The notes below the pieces were generated by a model. It made no database searches. It was not told the DNA's origin and worked only from the letters and a program-made list of their open reading frames with translations. Positions 9,788 through 16,215 of a stretch of DNA of 36,896 bases are shown in pieces; the first letter of the stretch is position 1, and the number at the start of each line of letters is the position of its first letter. The translations under genes were made by a program, and so were the position numbers. The stretch is from Bacteroidales bacterium (GTDB lineage: Bacteria > Bacteroidota > Bacteroidia > Bacteroidales > UBA932): positions 1-36,896 of the forward strand of contig JAFZLQ010000116.1 of NCBI GenBank assembly GCA_017551425.1. Reading direction: 5' to 3'.

Positions 9788-11605
9788 ATGAAATCATTGT
9801 ATAAATTATCGATTGTTTTCGCAGGTGCCCTTCTCGCCTCCTGCATGGGCGACCTTGAGCCGCTTGAGCCGGTGATCCCCGAGCCCACGGCGGAAACCAA
9901 GACACTTTCTTTCGTCCTGCCTTCCGACGGTTTCAAGACCAAGTGGCAAGCCGGCGACCAGATAGTGATCCACGGCGAGTATGCGGCTGACGAGGTTACG
10001 GTAACGCTTGCCGCCGGCGACATCTCTTCCGACGGAAAGAAGGCTTCCTGCGAAGTCAAGGGGCTCTTCCCCTACATCCGCGAAGACTGCGCCAGCACGC
10101 TTTACGCCTCCTGGCCCGCAAACCTCAGCAGCAACCTGCGCCACTGCTTCTTCTACAGCGGATTCAAACCCGATACCGCTACTCCCCTCCTCGCCGCATG
10201 CAACTCCGGCGACACCTTCCAGTTCAGCGACGTTTCCAGCGCCATTGAATTCATAGTCAAGGGAGATTACGACAGCTTCGCCCTTTCCGGACGCAAGGAT
10301 GCCGTCGTAGGATATGAGTACTATCAGGTCAAGCTCACGGACAAGGAGCAGAACTACAGCCAGTACAAGGAAGGTCCCATGGTTACGGTGAGCGGCCCCG
10401 TCAACGCCGACGGCAAGACGGTGCAGCGCATCTACCTCTCCGGTGACGTGAACCTCCCCGCCGGATACATCCTCAAGTTCTTCAAGGACGGCAAGGCCCT
10501 CATGGCGCTCACGGACAAGGAGCCCCTTTCCGTAGAACGCGGCAAGGTCATCAACCTCGGCGACATCACGGGCAGGCTCAAGGAATTCGAGCTTGAGATC
10601 GATGTGTCCAAGGGCGTTGACATCACCGCCGAGGCCGGCACCGCCAACTGCTACATCGTAACGGAGCCCGGCATCTACAAGTTCCCCGCAGTCAAGGGCA
10701 ACACCACGGACGGCATCGGGGCCGTAGATTACGCCGAGATTCTCTGGGAAACATGGAACAACACAGAGGAAGTCACCCGCAAGAGCGTCGTCCAGGCCTG
10801 CACCTACGAGGGCGGCTACGTGTACTTCCAGATTCCGGACGCCCTCCATCCCGGCAACGCGCTCATCGCCGCCAAGGACGAGGACGACAACATCCTCTGG
10901 AGCTGGCACATCTGGGTTCCCAGGACTCCCGTCACCGAGCAGGAAGGCCCCAACTTCGGAGCCAAGCCCATCCTGAGCCGCAACCTCGGCGCCCTCGTGG
11001 ACGCCACCATCGACAGTCCCACTCCCGTGGAATCCTTCGGCCTGCTGTACCAGTGGGGCCGCAAGGACCCGTTCCCGGGACTCGGCGTGCTGTCCGGCGA
11101 TACGCCCATCACCGTTGCTGGTACTGCCATGACAGTGGTTGACGAGCAGAGCACCGTCGCCGGCGCGGTCCAGCATCCTACCGTACTCTACCATGTGGCC
11201 AAGGGCGACTGGCAGAGCGAGGGTCTGGACGTGGCCAGCACCCTCTGGGGCGAAGGCAAGAAGACCGTGTACGACCCGTGCCCGGCAGGATACACCATGC
11301 CTACCCGTAACAAGAGCTACGCCTTCTGGGGCAGCAGCATGTACGGAGCATCGTACTTCGTGCTCAACGAGGCCAACTGCAGCTTTGCCGTGGATGACCA
11401 GATATTCCCGCTCGCCGGCCACACCACCCACGAAGAAGGCGCATACACAGGCGCCGGACTCGAGACCATCGTATGGTCCGGACGCTGGGACAGCGGCACC
11501 CAGAACGGCTACGGCATGTTCGGCACCGCCGGAGAGAGCCCCAAGTTCAAGAACCAGGGCAACATCCGCTCCATGGCAGGTTCTGTACGTTGCGTCGTCC
11601 TTTAG
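9788..11605 (+). CDS. Mfa-like/FISUMP lipoprotein, copy 1
   Basis: A 605-residue lipoprotein; the signal peptide ends LLASC (Cys19), followed by MGDLEPLE. Residues about 35-265 resemble the fimbrillin/Mfa-like fold (W-x-AGDQIVIHG early, DISSDGKKA, then a YASWPA segment). A middle part contains TANCYIVTEPGIYKFPAVKG and ILWSWHIWVP. The final 210 residues resemble the FISUMP (Fibrobacter major paralogous) domain, with RNLGALVDA, LLYQWGRKDPFPG, YDPCPAGYTMP and the ending SVRCVVL. It belongs to a set of four homologous regions in this window (13060-14952, 16216-18141 and the front half of 18156-21860). It is not preceded by a small-peptide gene, unlike the next two. Role is inferred as a surface-exposed binding or adhesion protein of the glycan locus. 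Confidence 0.8.
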   Translation: MKSLYKLSIVFAGALLASCMGDLEPLEPVIPEPTAETKTLSFVLPSDGFKTKWQAGDQIVIHGEYAADEVTVTLAAGDISSDGKKASCEVKGLFPYIREDCASTLYASWPANLSSNLRHCFFYSGFKPDTATPLLAACNSGDTFQFSDVSSAIEFIVKGDYDSFALSGRKDAVVGYEYYQVKLTDKEQNYSQYKEGPMVTVSGPVNADGKTVQRIYLSGDVNLPAGYILKFFKDGKALMALTDKEPLSVERGKVINLGDITGRLKEFELEIDVSKGVDITAEAGTANCYIVTEPGIYKFPAVKGNTTDGIGAVDYAEILWETWNNTEEVTRKSVVQACTYEGGYVYFQIPDALHPGNALIAAKDEDDNILWSWHIWVPRTPVTEQEGPNFGAKPILSRNLGALVDATIDSPTPVESFGLLYQWGRKDPFPGLGVLSGDTPITVAGTAMTVVDEQSTVAGAVQHPTVLYHVAKGDWQSEGLDVASTLWGEGKKTVYDPCPAGYTMPTRNKSYAFWGSSMYGASYFVLNEANCSFAVDDQIFPLAGHTTHEEGAYTGAGLETIVWSGRWDSGTQNGYGMFGTAGESPKFKNQGNIRSMAGSVRCVVL

Positions 11606-11608
11606 GAT

Positions 11609-12895
11609 ATGAAGTGGCTCAGATACATACTGACAATATTCTTCGCCCTCGCGCTGGCGGGATGTGATCCGGAAGATCCGTCTCCCGTCACCCCGCCTCC
11701 GCCCGGGCCGGAGACTCCGGTAACCCCCGGTGACGATCCGGGGACCGATCCCGGCAACAATCCGGGGACCGATCCCGGCACCGACCCCGGCACCGAAGTG
11801 TCGCCGGAAGACGCCGAGCGCCTCGCCCGCATAGGGCAGACGCCCGTGGTGGCGGTGTACTTCACCGAGTACACCAAGGAGAGCGAGTTCCCCACCCTGG
11901 AGGACGTCAAGTGCTTCACCCACATCAACATAGGGCATGCGCGCTTCAAGAATCCCAAAACCGGAGACGGAGGCCTGGAGATCAAATCCCCCGGGCCAGA
12001 CTACATGAAGCGCCTGGCCGCGTACAAGAAGGACTACCCCGAACTCAAGCTGCTGCTCTTCATCGGCGGCTGGGGCAAGAACGCAGACGGTTTCTCGGAA
12101 ATGGCAAAGAACGACGAGAAGCGCGCCCTGTTCTGCAGCGAGTGCGTACGCATCTGCGACGAGTACAACCTCGACGGCGTAGATCTGGACTGGGAATATC
12201 CCACCTATGCGGCCAAGACCTACCTTGACGACGGCACCATCTATTACAACGGCGCCGACAAGGCGGACAAACAGAACTTCTCCACGCTGGTGAAGGACCT
12301 GCGCGCCGCCCTTGGCAAGGACAGGCTCATCAGCTTTGCAGCATCGGCGGACGACTACCATTCCGCAGACTACATCAACTACAAGGAAGTGCTGCAATGG
12401 GTCGATTTCATCAACGTGATGACCTACTCGATGGGAGACCCGCCCTCGAGGCACAATTCGCCCCTGTTCACATCGGCCAGGTTCAACAATGCCCGCGGCG
12501 GAGCCGACTGCATAAACGGCTACCACAACGAACAGGGCGTACCTTACGACAGGATGAACTACGGCATCGGCTTCTACGGCCACGGCACGAGCCCCTATCC
12601 TTCATCGGTCTCGTACGCCATGGCACGCGAGGCCCTGGAAAAGGGCACAGCCAACGGCAAGAGCGTAAAGGGCTACAACATCCGCTGGTGGGACGAGGAA
12701 AGCAAGAGCTGCTACCTCGGAGACACCATGGGAACGATGTACGCCAGTTACGAGGATATCGAGTCCATCGGCTACCGCATCGCCTTCCTCAAGGAGAAGG
12801 GCCTGCTGGGCGCCTTCGCCTGGGAATACAGGGAAGACGACGCGGAGGGCACCCTGCGCCACGCACTACATGAAGGAATGTTAAACAACCAATAA
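11609..12895 (+). CDS. GH18 family glycoside hydrolase, chitinase-like lipoprotein
   Basis: A 428-residue lipoprotein: signal peptide ending LALAGC (Cys19) followed by DPEDP, then a Pro/Gly/Thr/Asp linker (about residues 24-63), then a TIM-barrel GH18 domain. The GH18 signature is intact: the SxGG-like segment reads LLFIGGWG, and DGVDLDWE places Asp189, Asp192, Asp194 and the catalytic acid Glu196. VMTYSMGDP and a C-terminal GAFAWEYRED strand complete the barrel. In GH18 enzymes, Glu protonates the glycosidic oxygen and the substrate N-acetyl group acts as nucleophile, so the substrate must carry GlcNAc at the cleavage site. The DWEYP form fits chitinases better than endo-N-acetylglucosaminidases, but this is not proof. 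The gene begins 3 bases after the preceding stop. Confidence 0.93.
   Translation: MKWLRYILTIFFALALAGCDPEDPSPVTPPPPGPETPVTPGDDPGTDPGNNPGTDPGTDPGTEVSPEDAERLARIGQTPVVAVYFTEYTKESEFPTLEDVKCFTHINIGHARFKNPKTGDGGLEIKSPGPDYMKRLAAYKKDYPELKLLLFIGGWGKNADGFSEMAKNDEKRALFCSECVRICDEYNLDGVDLDWEYPTYAAKTYLDDGTIYYNGADKADKQNFSTLVKDLRAALGKDRLISFAASADDYHSADYINYKEVLQWVDFINVMTYSMGDPPSRHNSPLFTSARFNNARGGADCINGYHNEQGVPYDRMNYGIGFYGHGTSPYPSSVSYAMAREALEKGTANGKSVKGYNIRWWDEESKSCYLGDTMGTMYASYEDIESIGYRIAFLKEKGLLGAFAWEYREDDAEGTLRHALHEGMLNNQ
11732..11797 (+). repeat. 12-base tandem repeat coding for the PGTD linker of the GH18 lipoprotein
   Basis: The DNA repeats a unit close to GACCCCGGCACC about five times, giving a protein run of D-P-G-T or N-P-G-T units between the lipid anchor and the catalytic domain. 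Such linkers keep a surface enzyme away from the membrane. Near-identical adjacent units could change in number by slippage. Confidence 0.8.
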
Positions 12896-12907
12896 TCATT
12901 TATGCTT

Positions 12908-13039
12908 ATGAAGAAAGAAATCTATCATGCACCCGAAGCTGAGCTCGCTAAGATGTGGGCACAGTCTCTTATCTGTGACAGCATGACCGGAGGAGTAGAA
13001 GACTACGATCTGGTCGGAGGTTATACCTGGCAGGACTAA
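12908..13039 (+). CDS. Small peptide of 43 residues, module copy 1
   Basis: A 43-codon gene in the gap between the GH18 gene and the next lipoprotein gene; an ATG at 12902 in the same frame would add two residues. It starts MKKEIYHAPE and ends GGYTWQD. It has no signal peptide and no membrane segment, one cysteine (Cys23) and an acidic C-terminal half (EDYD). A second peptide gene at 16072-16197 shares KK near the start, Y and AP just after, a Met, Ser, Cys, Ser ladder in the middle (16, 20, 23, 25 here), DYD at 32-34, Gly38 and TW at 40-41. Both peptides sit directly before a lipoprotein gene with a strong ribosome binding site. Conservation across two copies argues that it is translated. 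I do not recognise a family; function is unknown. Confidence 0.72.
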   Translation: MKKEIYHAPEAELAKMWAQSLICDSMTGGVEDYDLVGGYTWQD

Positions 13040-13044
13040 TAATC

Positions 13045-13052
13045 AAGGAGGA
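13045..13052 (+). promoter_or_regulatory. Strong ribosome binding site (AAGGAGGA)
   Basis: AAGGAGGA lies seven bases before the ATG at 13060 and five bases after the stop of the small peptide gene. Most genes in this window have no Shine-Dalgarno sequence, as usual for Bacteroidota, so a near-perfect one is unusual. The same site with the same seven-base spacing precedes 16216. Confidence 0.8.
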
Positions 13053-13059
13053 CCGAATT

Positions 13060-14952
13060 ATGAAGAAATCATTGATTATCGCGGCCATCTTCGGCGCCGC
13101 CCTGGCAGTGTCTTGCCAGAATAAGGAGCTTGTAGAGCAGCCTGTGGAAAAACAGCCTGTCATCAAGTCTTTCACCCTCCAGCTGCCCGACACCAAGGCT
13201 TCCGTAAGCCTCGGCGGCAAAGTCTCCTGGGAAGCTGGTGACGAGATTCTCGTACACACCGGCCATATCCGTAAAGGAGAATACACCATCGTAAAACTTA
13301 ACGCATCCGACATCTCCAGCGATGGTAAAACTGCAAAGATCGCTTTCGAGGAGTTGAAGACCTACGACTGGGTAGCAAACGAATGGACGACCGAGCCCGG
13401 TAAATACAGCGATTATTATGCTGCTTATCCGGCTATGCCCACAGCTTATCCCAATACCTGGTATTGCAGGAGTTACTTCACAGACACCAACAATTTCCTG
13501 ATGGCCGCATGCGACAATGACGGAGTATTTAGTTTCTACTCCCTCTGCAGCATCATCACCTTCTCTGCTTCCGGCGACTTCGACAGCTTCGTCTTCTCCG
13601 GCAACGGCGATGAAACCATCGGCTATGATATCTATGGCGTTGAAATTCTCAACGGTGGTCAGGATTTCAGATACAAAGAGTCCAGCGGCCCCCTTACCAA
13701 GATTGAAGCAAAATTCAACAAGGGTGCGACCAACTACATCTACATTCCCGGCGGCGTCAACCTTTCAGGAGGATTTACCATCAAGTTCCTCAAGAACGGC
13801 AATGTGGTCAAGGTTGCCAAATCTACTGCCGGCGCTGACCTGGCACGCACCAGCATGCTCAACCTCGGCGACATTTCTTCGCACGTCAAAGACTACACCG
13901 CTCCTGTTACCAGCGACCACAAGTCTTCCATCCCGACTTCCGGCGCAACCGACCTTAGCGCAAAGGGTTCCGCCAACTGCTACATTGTCCCTTCTGCAGG
14001 TACATATAAGTTCCCTGCAAATAAGGGCAACTCAAGCGAGCTGGCCGGCCAGGTGTTTGGCGTAGAAATCATTTGGGAGTCTTGGAACAATGCGGAAGAA
14101 GTCACTGAGAACAGTGTAATCGCCAAGGTAGATTTCGAGAACAACTGGATCTACTTCCAGACTCCTTCTCCCCTCAAGCCCGGTAACGCAGTCATAGCCG
14201 CAAAGAATTCCAACGACAAGATCATATGGAGCTGGCACATCTGGGTTCCCCAGACGGCCATCACCACCGCCAGCTTCAATGGCGCCTTTGGAGCAGACGC
14301 TATGAAACGCGACCTTGGAGCACTCATCGATCCCGTAGGCTCCAGTTCAACTCCCGAAACAGTAGCATCTTGCGGCCTGCTGTATCAGTGGGGTCGTAAA
14401 GATCCGTTCCCGTCCGTAGGCGTTATGGCAACTTCAACCAGCGCAGCCACAACCAGCAAGCCTCTGGCAAGCATCTCCAACGTTCAGATAGCAATTGCCG
14501 AATCAATAGCCAATCCTACTGTCTTTGCATACAACGGAGAAACAGCCAACGAGGAGAATGACTGGAAAGGCATGAACTGGACTACCGACGACAACACGAA
14601 TGCATGGGATAACAGTGGAGCGAAAGGACTTTACGATCCTTGCCCTCCCGGATACAAGGTGCCTGCATATGACAGCTCGCTGCCCGCATGGACTGCCGAT
14701 GGCTGGACCTACAGTGATACCAACTTCTGGTATAAACTTGGAGATCTTGTCTTCCCCTTCTCCGGTTACCGCGACGACTGTAGCGGCAGCTGGTCTCACG
14801 CAGCCGACCGCGCAGCAGTCTGGAGCGCCACAAGCAGCGATGCCAACAAAGCGACTTGCCTTGATGTACGTATCAAGAACGCAGCCTTGTCGCTGGCAGT
14901 TACAGGCAAGTACAAGGCCCGCGGCAACTCCGTACGTTGCATCGTAGAGTAA
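13060..14952 (+). CDS. Mfa-like/FISUMP lipoprotein, copy 2
   Basis: A 630-residue lipoprotein: signal peptide ends ALAVSC (Cys19), followed by QNKELVE. The N-terminal Mfa-like region includes VSWEAGDEILVHTGH, DISSDGKTAKI and YSDYYAAYPA. The middle has SANCYIVPSAGTYKFPANKG and IIWSWHIWVP. The C-terminal FISUMP-like region has LLYQWGRKDPFPS, YDPCPPGYKVP and the ending SVRCIVE. It is closest to the copy at 16216, with which it shares stretches of nearly identical DNA such as the part coding YSDYYAAYP. Base composition looks less GC-rich than copy 1 and the SusCD genes. It starts with a strong ribosome binding site, directly after a small peptide gene, and is followed by a terminator. Surface binding or adhesion is inferred. 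Confidence 0.8.
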   Translation: MKKSLIIAAIFGAALAVSCQNKELVEQPVEKQPVIKSFTLQLPDTKASVSLGGKVSWEAGDEILVHTGHIRKGEYTIVKLNASDISSDGKTAKIAFEELKTYDWVANEWTTEPGKYSDYYAAYPAMPTAYPNTWYCRSYFTDTNNFLMAACDNDGVFSFYSLCSIITFSASGDFDSFVFSGNGDETIGYDIYGVEILNGGQDFRYKESSGPLTKIEAKFNKGATNYIYIPGGVNLSGGFTIKFLKNGNVVKVAKSTAGADLARTSMLNLGDISSHVKDYTAPVTSDHKSSIPTSGATDLSAKGSANCYIVPSAGTYKFPANKGNSSELAGQVFGVEIIWESWNNAEEVTENSVIAKVDFENNWIYFQTPSPLKPGNAVIAAKNSNDKIIWSWHIWVPQTAITTASFNGAFGADAMKRDLGALIDPVGSSSTPETVASCGLLYQWGRKDPFPSVGVMATSTSAATTSKPLASISNVQIAIAESIANPTVFAYNGETANEENDWKGMNWTTDDNTNAWDNSGAKGLYDPCPPGYKVPAYDSSLPAWTADGWTYSDTNFWYKLGDLVFPFSGYRDDCSGSWSHAADRAAVWSATSSDANKATCLDVRIKNAALSLAVTGKYKARGNSVRCIVE

Positions 14953-14980
14953 TCACCTGGAATTCAAACACTTATTTATC

Positions 14981-15016
14981 AAAAGGCGACCCTCACCGGG
15001 CCGCCTTTTGGTTTTT
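14981..15016 (+). terminator. Rho-independent terminator closing the first locus operon
   Basis: AAAAGGCG (14981-14988) pairs perfectly with CGCCTTTT (15002-15009), with an inner CCC/GGG helix and a five-base loop. GGTTTTT follows. It lies 28 bases after the stop of the second Mfa/FISUMP gene and should end transcription of the whole upstream operon. Confidence 0.85.
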
Positions 15017-15337
15017 GTATTACTTCCATGACAACGAGAACTTGTCTGGGAGTTTAATCTTTTTGTCTGGCTGGGGCAATGCGGATTTCTGCGGATGGTT
15101 TTTAACTATCTGCTTAGACCGCTGCCCATCAATGGGTGTTTTTGTGTAATTGAAACCGATCATTTTGCGCGAAGTTAAATAGTTTAAATCATTTTTGCAA
15201 GGTTGTGTATTAATCATTCTTCGAAGCAAAGAGCATACGCAGAATTACAATTATTCATTCTTTCCAAAAATCTTTTTTAAAACCGCACTCGTTATTTAAA
15301 ATATCAGCAAAACCTTTGCTCCATTTTTTAAAAAACC
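15017..15337. other. AT-rich stretch without a recognisable gene
   Basis: About 320 bases that are clearly poorer in GC than the genes on both sides. Short open frames exist on both strands (for example 15020-15229 on the minus strand) but none has a start signal or a recognisable product. It may be the edge of a transferred segment together with the toxin-antitoxin remnant that follows. I see no tRNA, insertion sequence ends or integrase. Confidence 0.5.
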
Positions 15338-15368
15338 TTGGAGAATCCAAAAAAGCGTTTCATCTTTG
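15338..15368 (+). promoter_or_regulatory. Bacteroidota-type promoter for the antitoxin gene
   Basis: TTG at 15338-15340 and CATCTTTG at 15361-15368 are separated by 20 bases, close to the -33 TTTG / -7 TAnnTTTG arrangement of the Bacteroides primary sigma factor, with one mismatch in the -7 box. The antitoxin-like gene starts 41 bases downstream. Confidence 0.5.
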
Positions 15369-15409
15369 CAGTCGTAAGGAAAGGGCATAACATTAAAAGG
15401 AAAACAGAG

Positions 15410-15565
15410 ATGGCAAAACCAATCAAAGACACGCCGGTCCTCTACGATGAGGATGCTTACCGCTTCGAAATGGCGGCTCACAATGTTGTCCCACTGCCCG
15501 AAGAGAAAGTGGAAGAGATGTTACGCGATTATGAGGAAATCAAAAAGCATTGTACGTTCCTATGA
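15410..15565 (+). CDS. Small antitoxin-like protein upstream of a GNAT toxin remnant
   Basis: A 51-residue protein that starts MAKPIKDTPVLYDEDAYRFE and is charged and probably helical in its second half (EEKVEEMLRDYEEIKK). The frame is open further upstream to 15338, but the ATG at 15410 gives the start seen in related small proteins of Bacteroidota placed before GNAT acetyltransferase genes. Its stop overlaps the next start as ATGA, the translational coupling usual in toxin-antitoxin pairs. The antitoxin role is inferred from this arrangement. Since the partner is truncated, the gene may be a remnant without a target. Its AT-rich composition differs from the flanking genes. Confidence 0.6.
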   Translation: MAKPIKDTPVLYDEDAYRFEMAAHNVVPLPEEKVEEMLRDYEEIKKHCTFL

Positions 15566-15936
15566 TTGCATGTACATTTCGAGAGTTCATCCCGGAACAG
15601 GACACGCAAAAACCGTTCGATTGTGGCAACACGGATTTGAACGGTTTTTTGTTGGAAACCGGTTCCAAAACAGTTAATGCCTCATCATCAGCGAAGGAGT
15701 TACTTACTGTGACATATATCGTTGAGGATGATAATTCGCACGAAATTATTGCCTATTTCAGCTTATTACACGATAAGATTGAACGCCATTTTTCAGATCG
15801 CCATACATGGAACCGCCTGTCGAGGTATATACCTAATGCCAAACGGCGGGCATCATACCCGGCCTTGAAAATTGGCCGCCTGGCCGTCAACTCCAAAGCA
15901 AAGGCTCAGGGTCTTTCTCGCCAGCAAACTCTTTAG
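15562..15936 (+). pseudogene. GNAT-family acetyltransferase toxin, C-terminally truncated
   Basis: The 124-residue frame starts MIACTFREFIPEQDTQKPFD at an ATG overlapping the previous stop by four bases. It matches GNAT toxins of Bacteroidota through the CGNTDLNGFL segment, a central strand with EIIAYFSLLHDKIE and the KIGRLAVNSKAKAQGL strand that leads into the acetyl-CoA loop. Family members continue for roughly 50-60 more residues (rest of the CoA loop, DAL and F-Y-K-GF parts), but here the frame stops six residues after the loop. In the loop itself the second of the usual glycines is replaced: AQGLSRQ rather than GQGLGRQ. The missing C-terminal half and altered loop make it a probable pseudogene. 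Such enzymes acetylate aminoacyl-tRNA when intact. Confidence 0.7.
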
Positions 15937-16006
15937 GCACAGCGGGTTTTGCGGAAAATGAGGGGATAAATACGCATATTGCGTAATGTGCTTGGGGTAA
16001 AAAGGG

Positions 16007-16014
16007 TATTTTTG
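16007..16014 (+). promoter_or_regulatory. -7 promoter element (TATTTTTG) for the second peptide/lipoprotein operon
   Basis: A perfect TAnnTTTG match 57 bases before the start of the second small peptide gene. A TTG exists at 15992-15994, but its 12-base spacing is too short for a good -33 box. With the terminator at 14981 it suggests that 16072-21860 is a separate transcript. Confidence 0.5.
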
Positions 16015-16071
16015 TATCATTCCGTACTATGATTATAATTTGACACAAATAACCAAAACAATCATAACGTT

Positions 16072-16197
16072 ATGACAAACAAAAAGAACCTTTATTCAGC
16101 CCCCGACATCTATTGGGAAGAGATGTTGGTAAGTTCCGTACTCTGCGAGAGCGGAGACGTCCCTGATTACGATCCTATAACTGGTTTCACCTGGTAA
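16072..16197 (+). CDS. Small peptide of 41 residues, module copy 2
   Basis: A 41-codon gene starting MTNKKNLYSAPD and ending DPITGFTW. It is the counterpart of the peptide gene at 12908: KK, Y, AP, Met18, Ser22, Cys25, Ser27, DYD at 32-34, Gly38 and TW at 40-41 are all kept, while residues in between are mostly replaced by similar ones. A two-residue gap in the middle gives the best alignment. No signal peptide, no transmembrane segment. It has its own promoter element and is followed after 18 bases by a lipoprotein gene with a strong ribosome binding site. The pattern of kept and changed residues points to selection on the peptide. Possible roles (not distinguished by sequence): a leader for coupled translation, a modified or secreted peptide, or a partner of the lipoprotein. 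Confidence 0.72.
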   Translation: MTNKKNLYSAPDIYWEEMLVSSVLCESGDVPDYDPITGFTW

Positions 16198-16200
16198 TTG

Positions 16201-16208
16201 AAGGAGGA
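16201..16208 (+). promoter_or_regulatory. Strong ribosome binding site (AAGGAGGA)
   Basis: AAGGAGGA lies three bases after the peptide stop and seven bases before the ATG at 16216. This decides the start: the in-frame TTG at 16198 just before this site is not the initiator. Sequence and spacing equal those at 13045-13052. Confidence 0.8.
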
Positions 16209-16215
16209 CACGAAA

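Noticed and set aside
9806..12583. Open frame of 925 codons on the minus strand across the Mfa/FISUMP and GH18 genes
   Set aside because: It spans two real genes and their junction, with no motif of its own; a shadow frame.
15020..15229. Minus-strand open frame of 69 codons in the AT-rich stretch
   Set aside because: No signal, domain or start context; it abuts the terminator and could be a remnant at best. Left as non-coding.
16198..16215. TTG start for Mfa/FISUMP copy 3
   Set aside because: The stretch contains the ribosome binding site itself; the ATG at 16216 begins a standard lipoprotein signal peptide.
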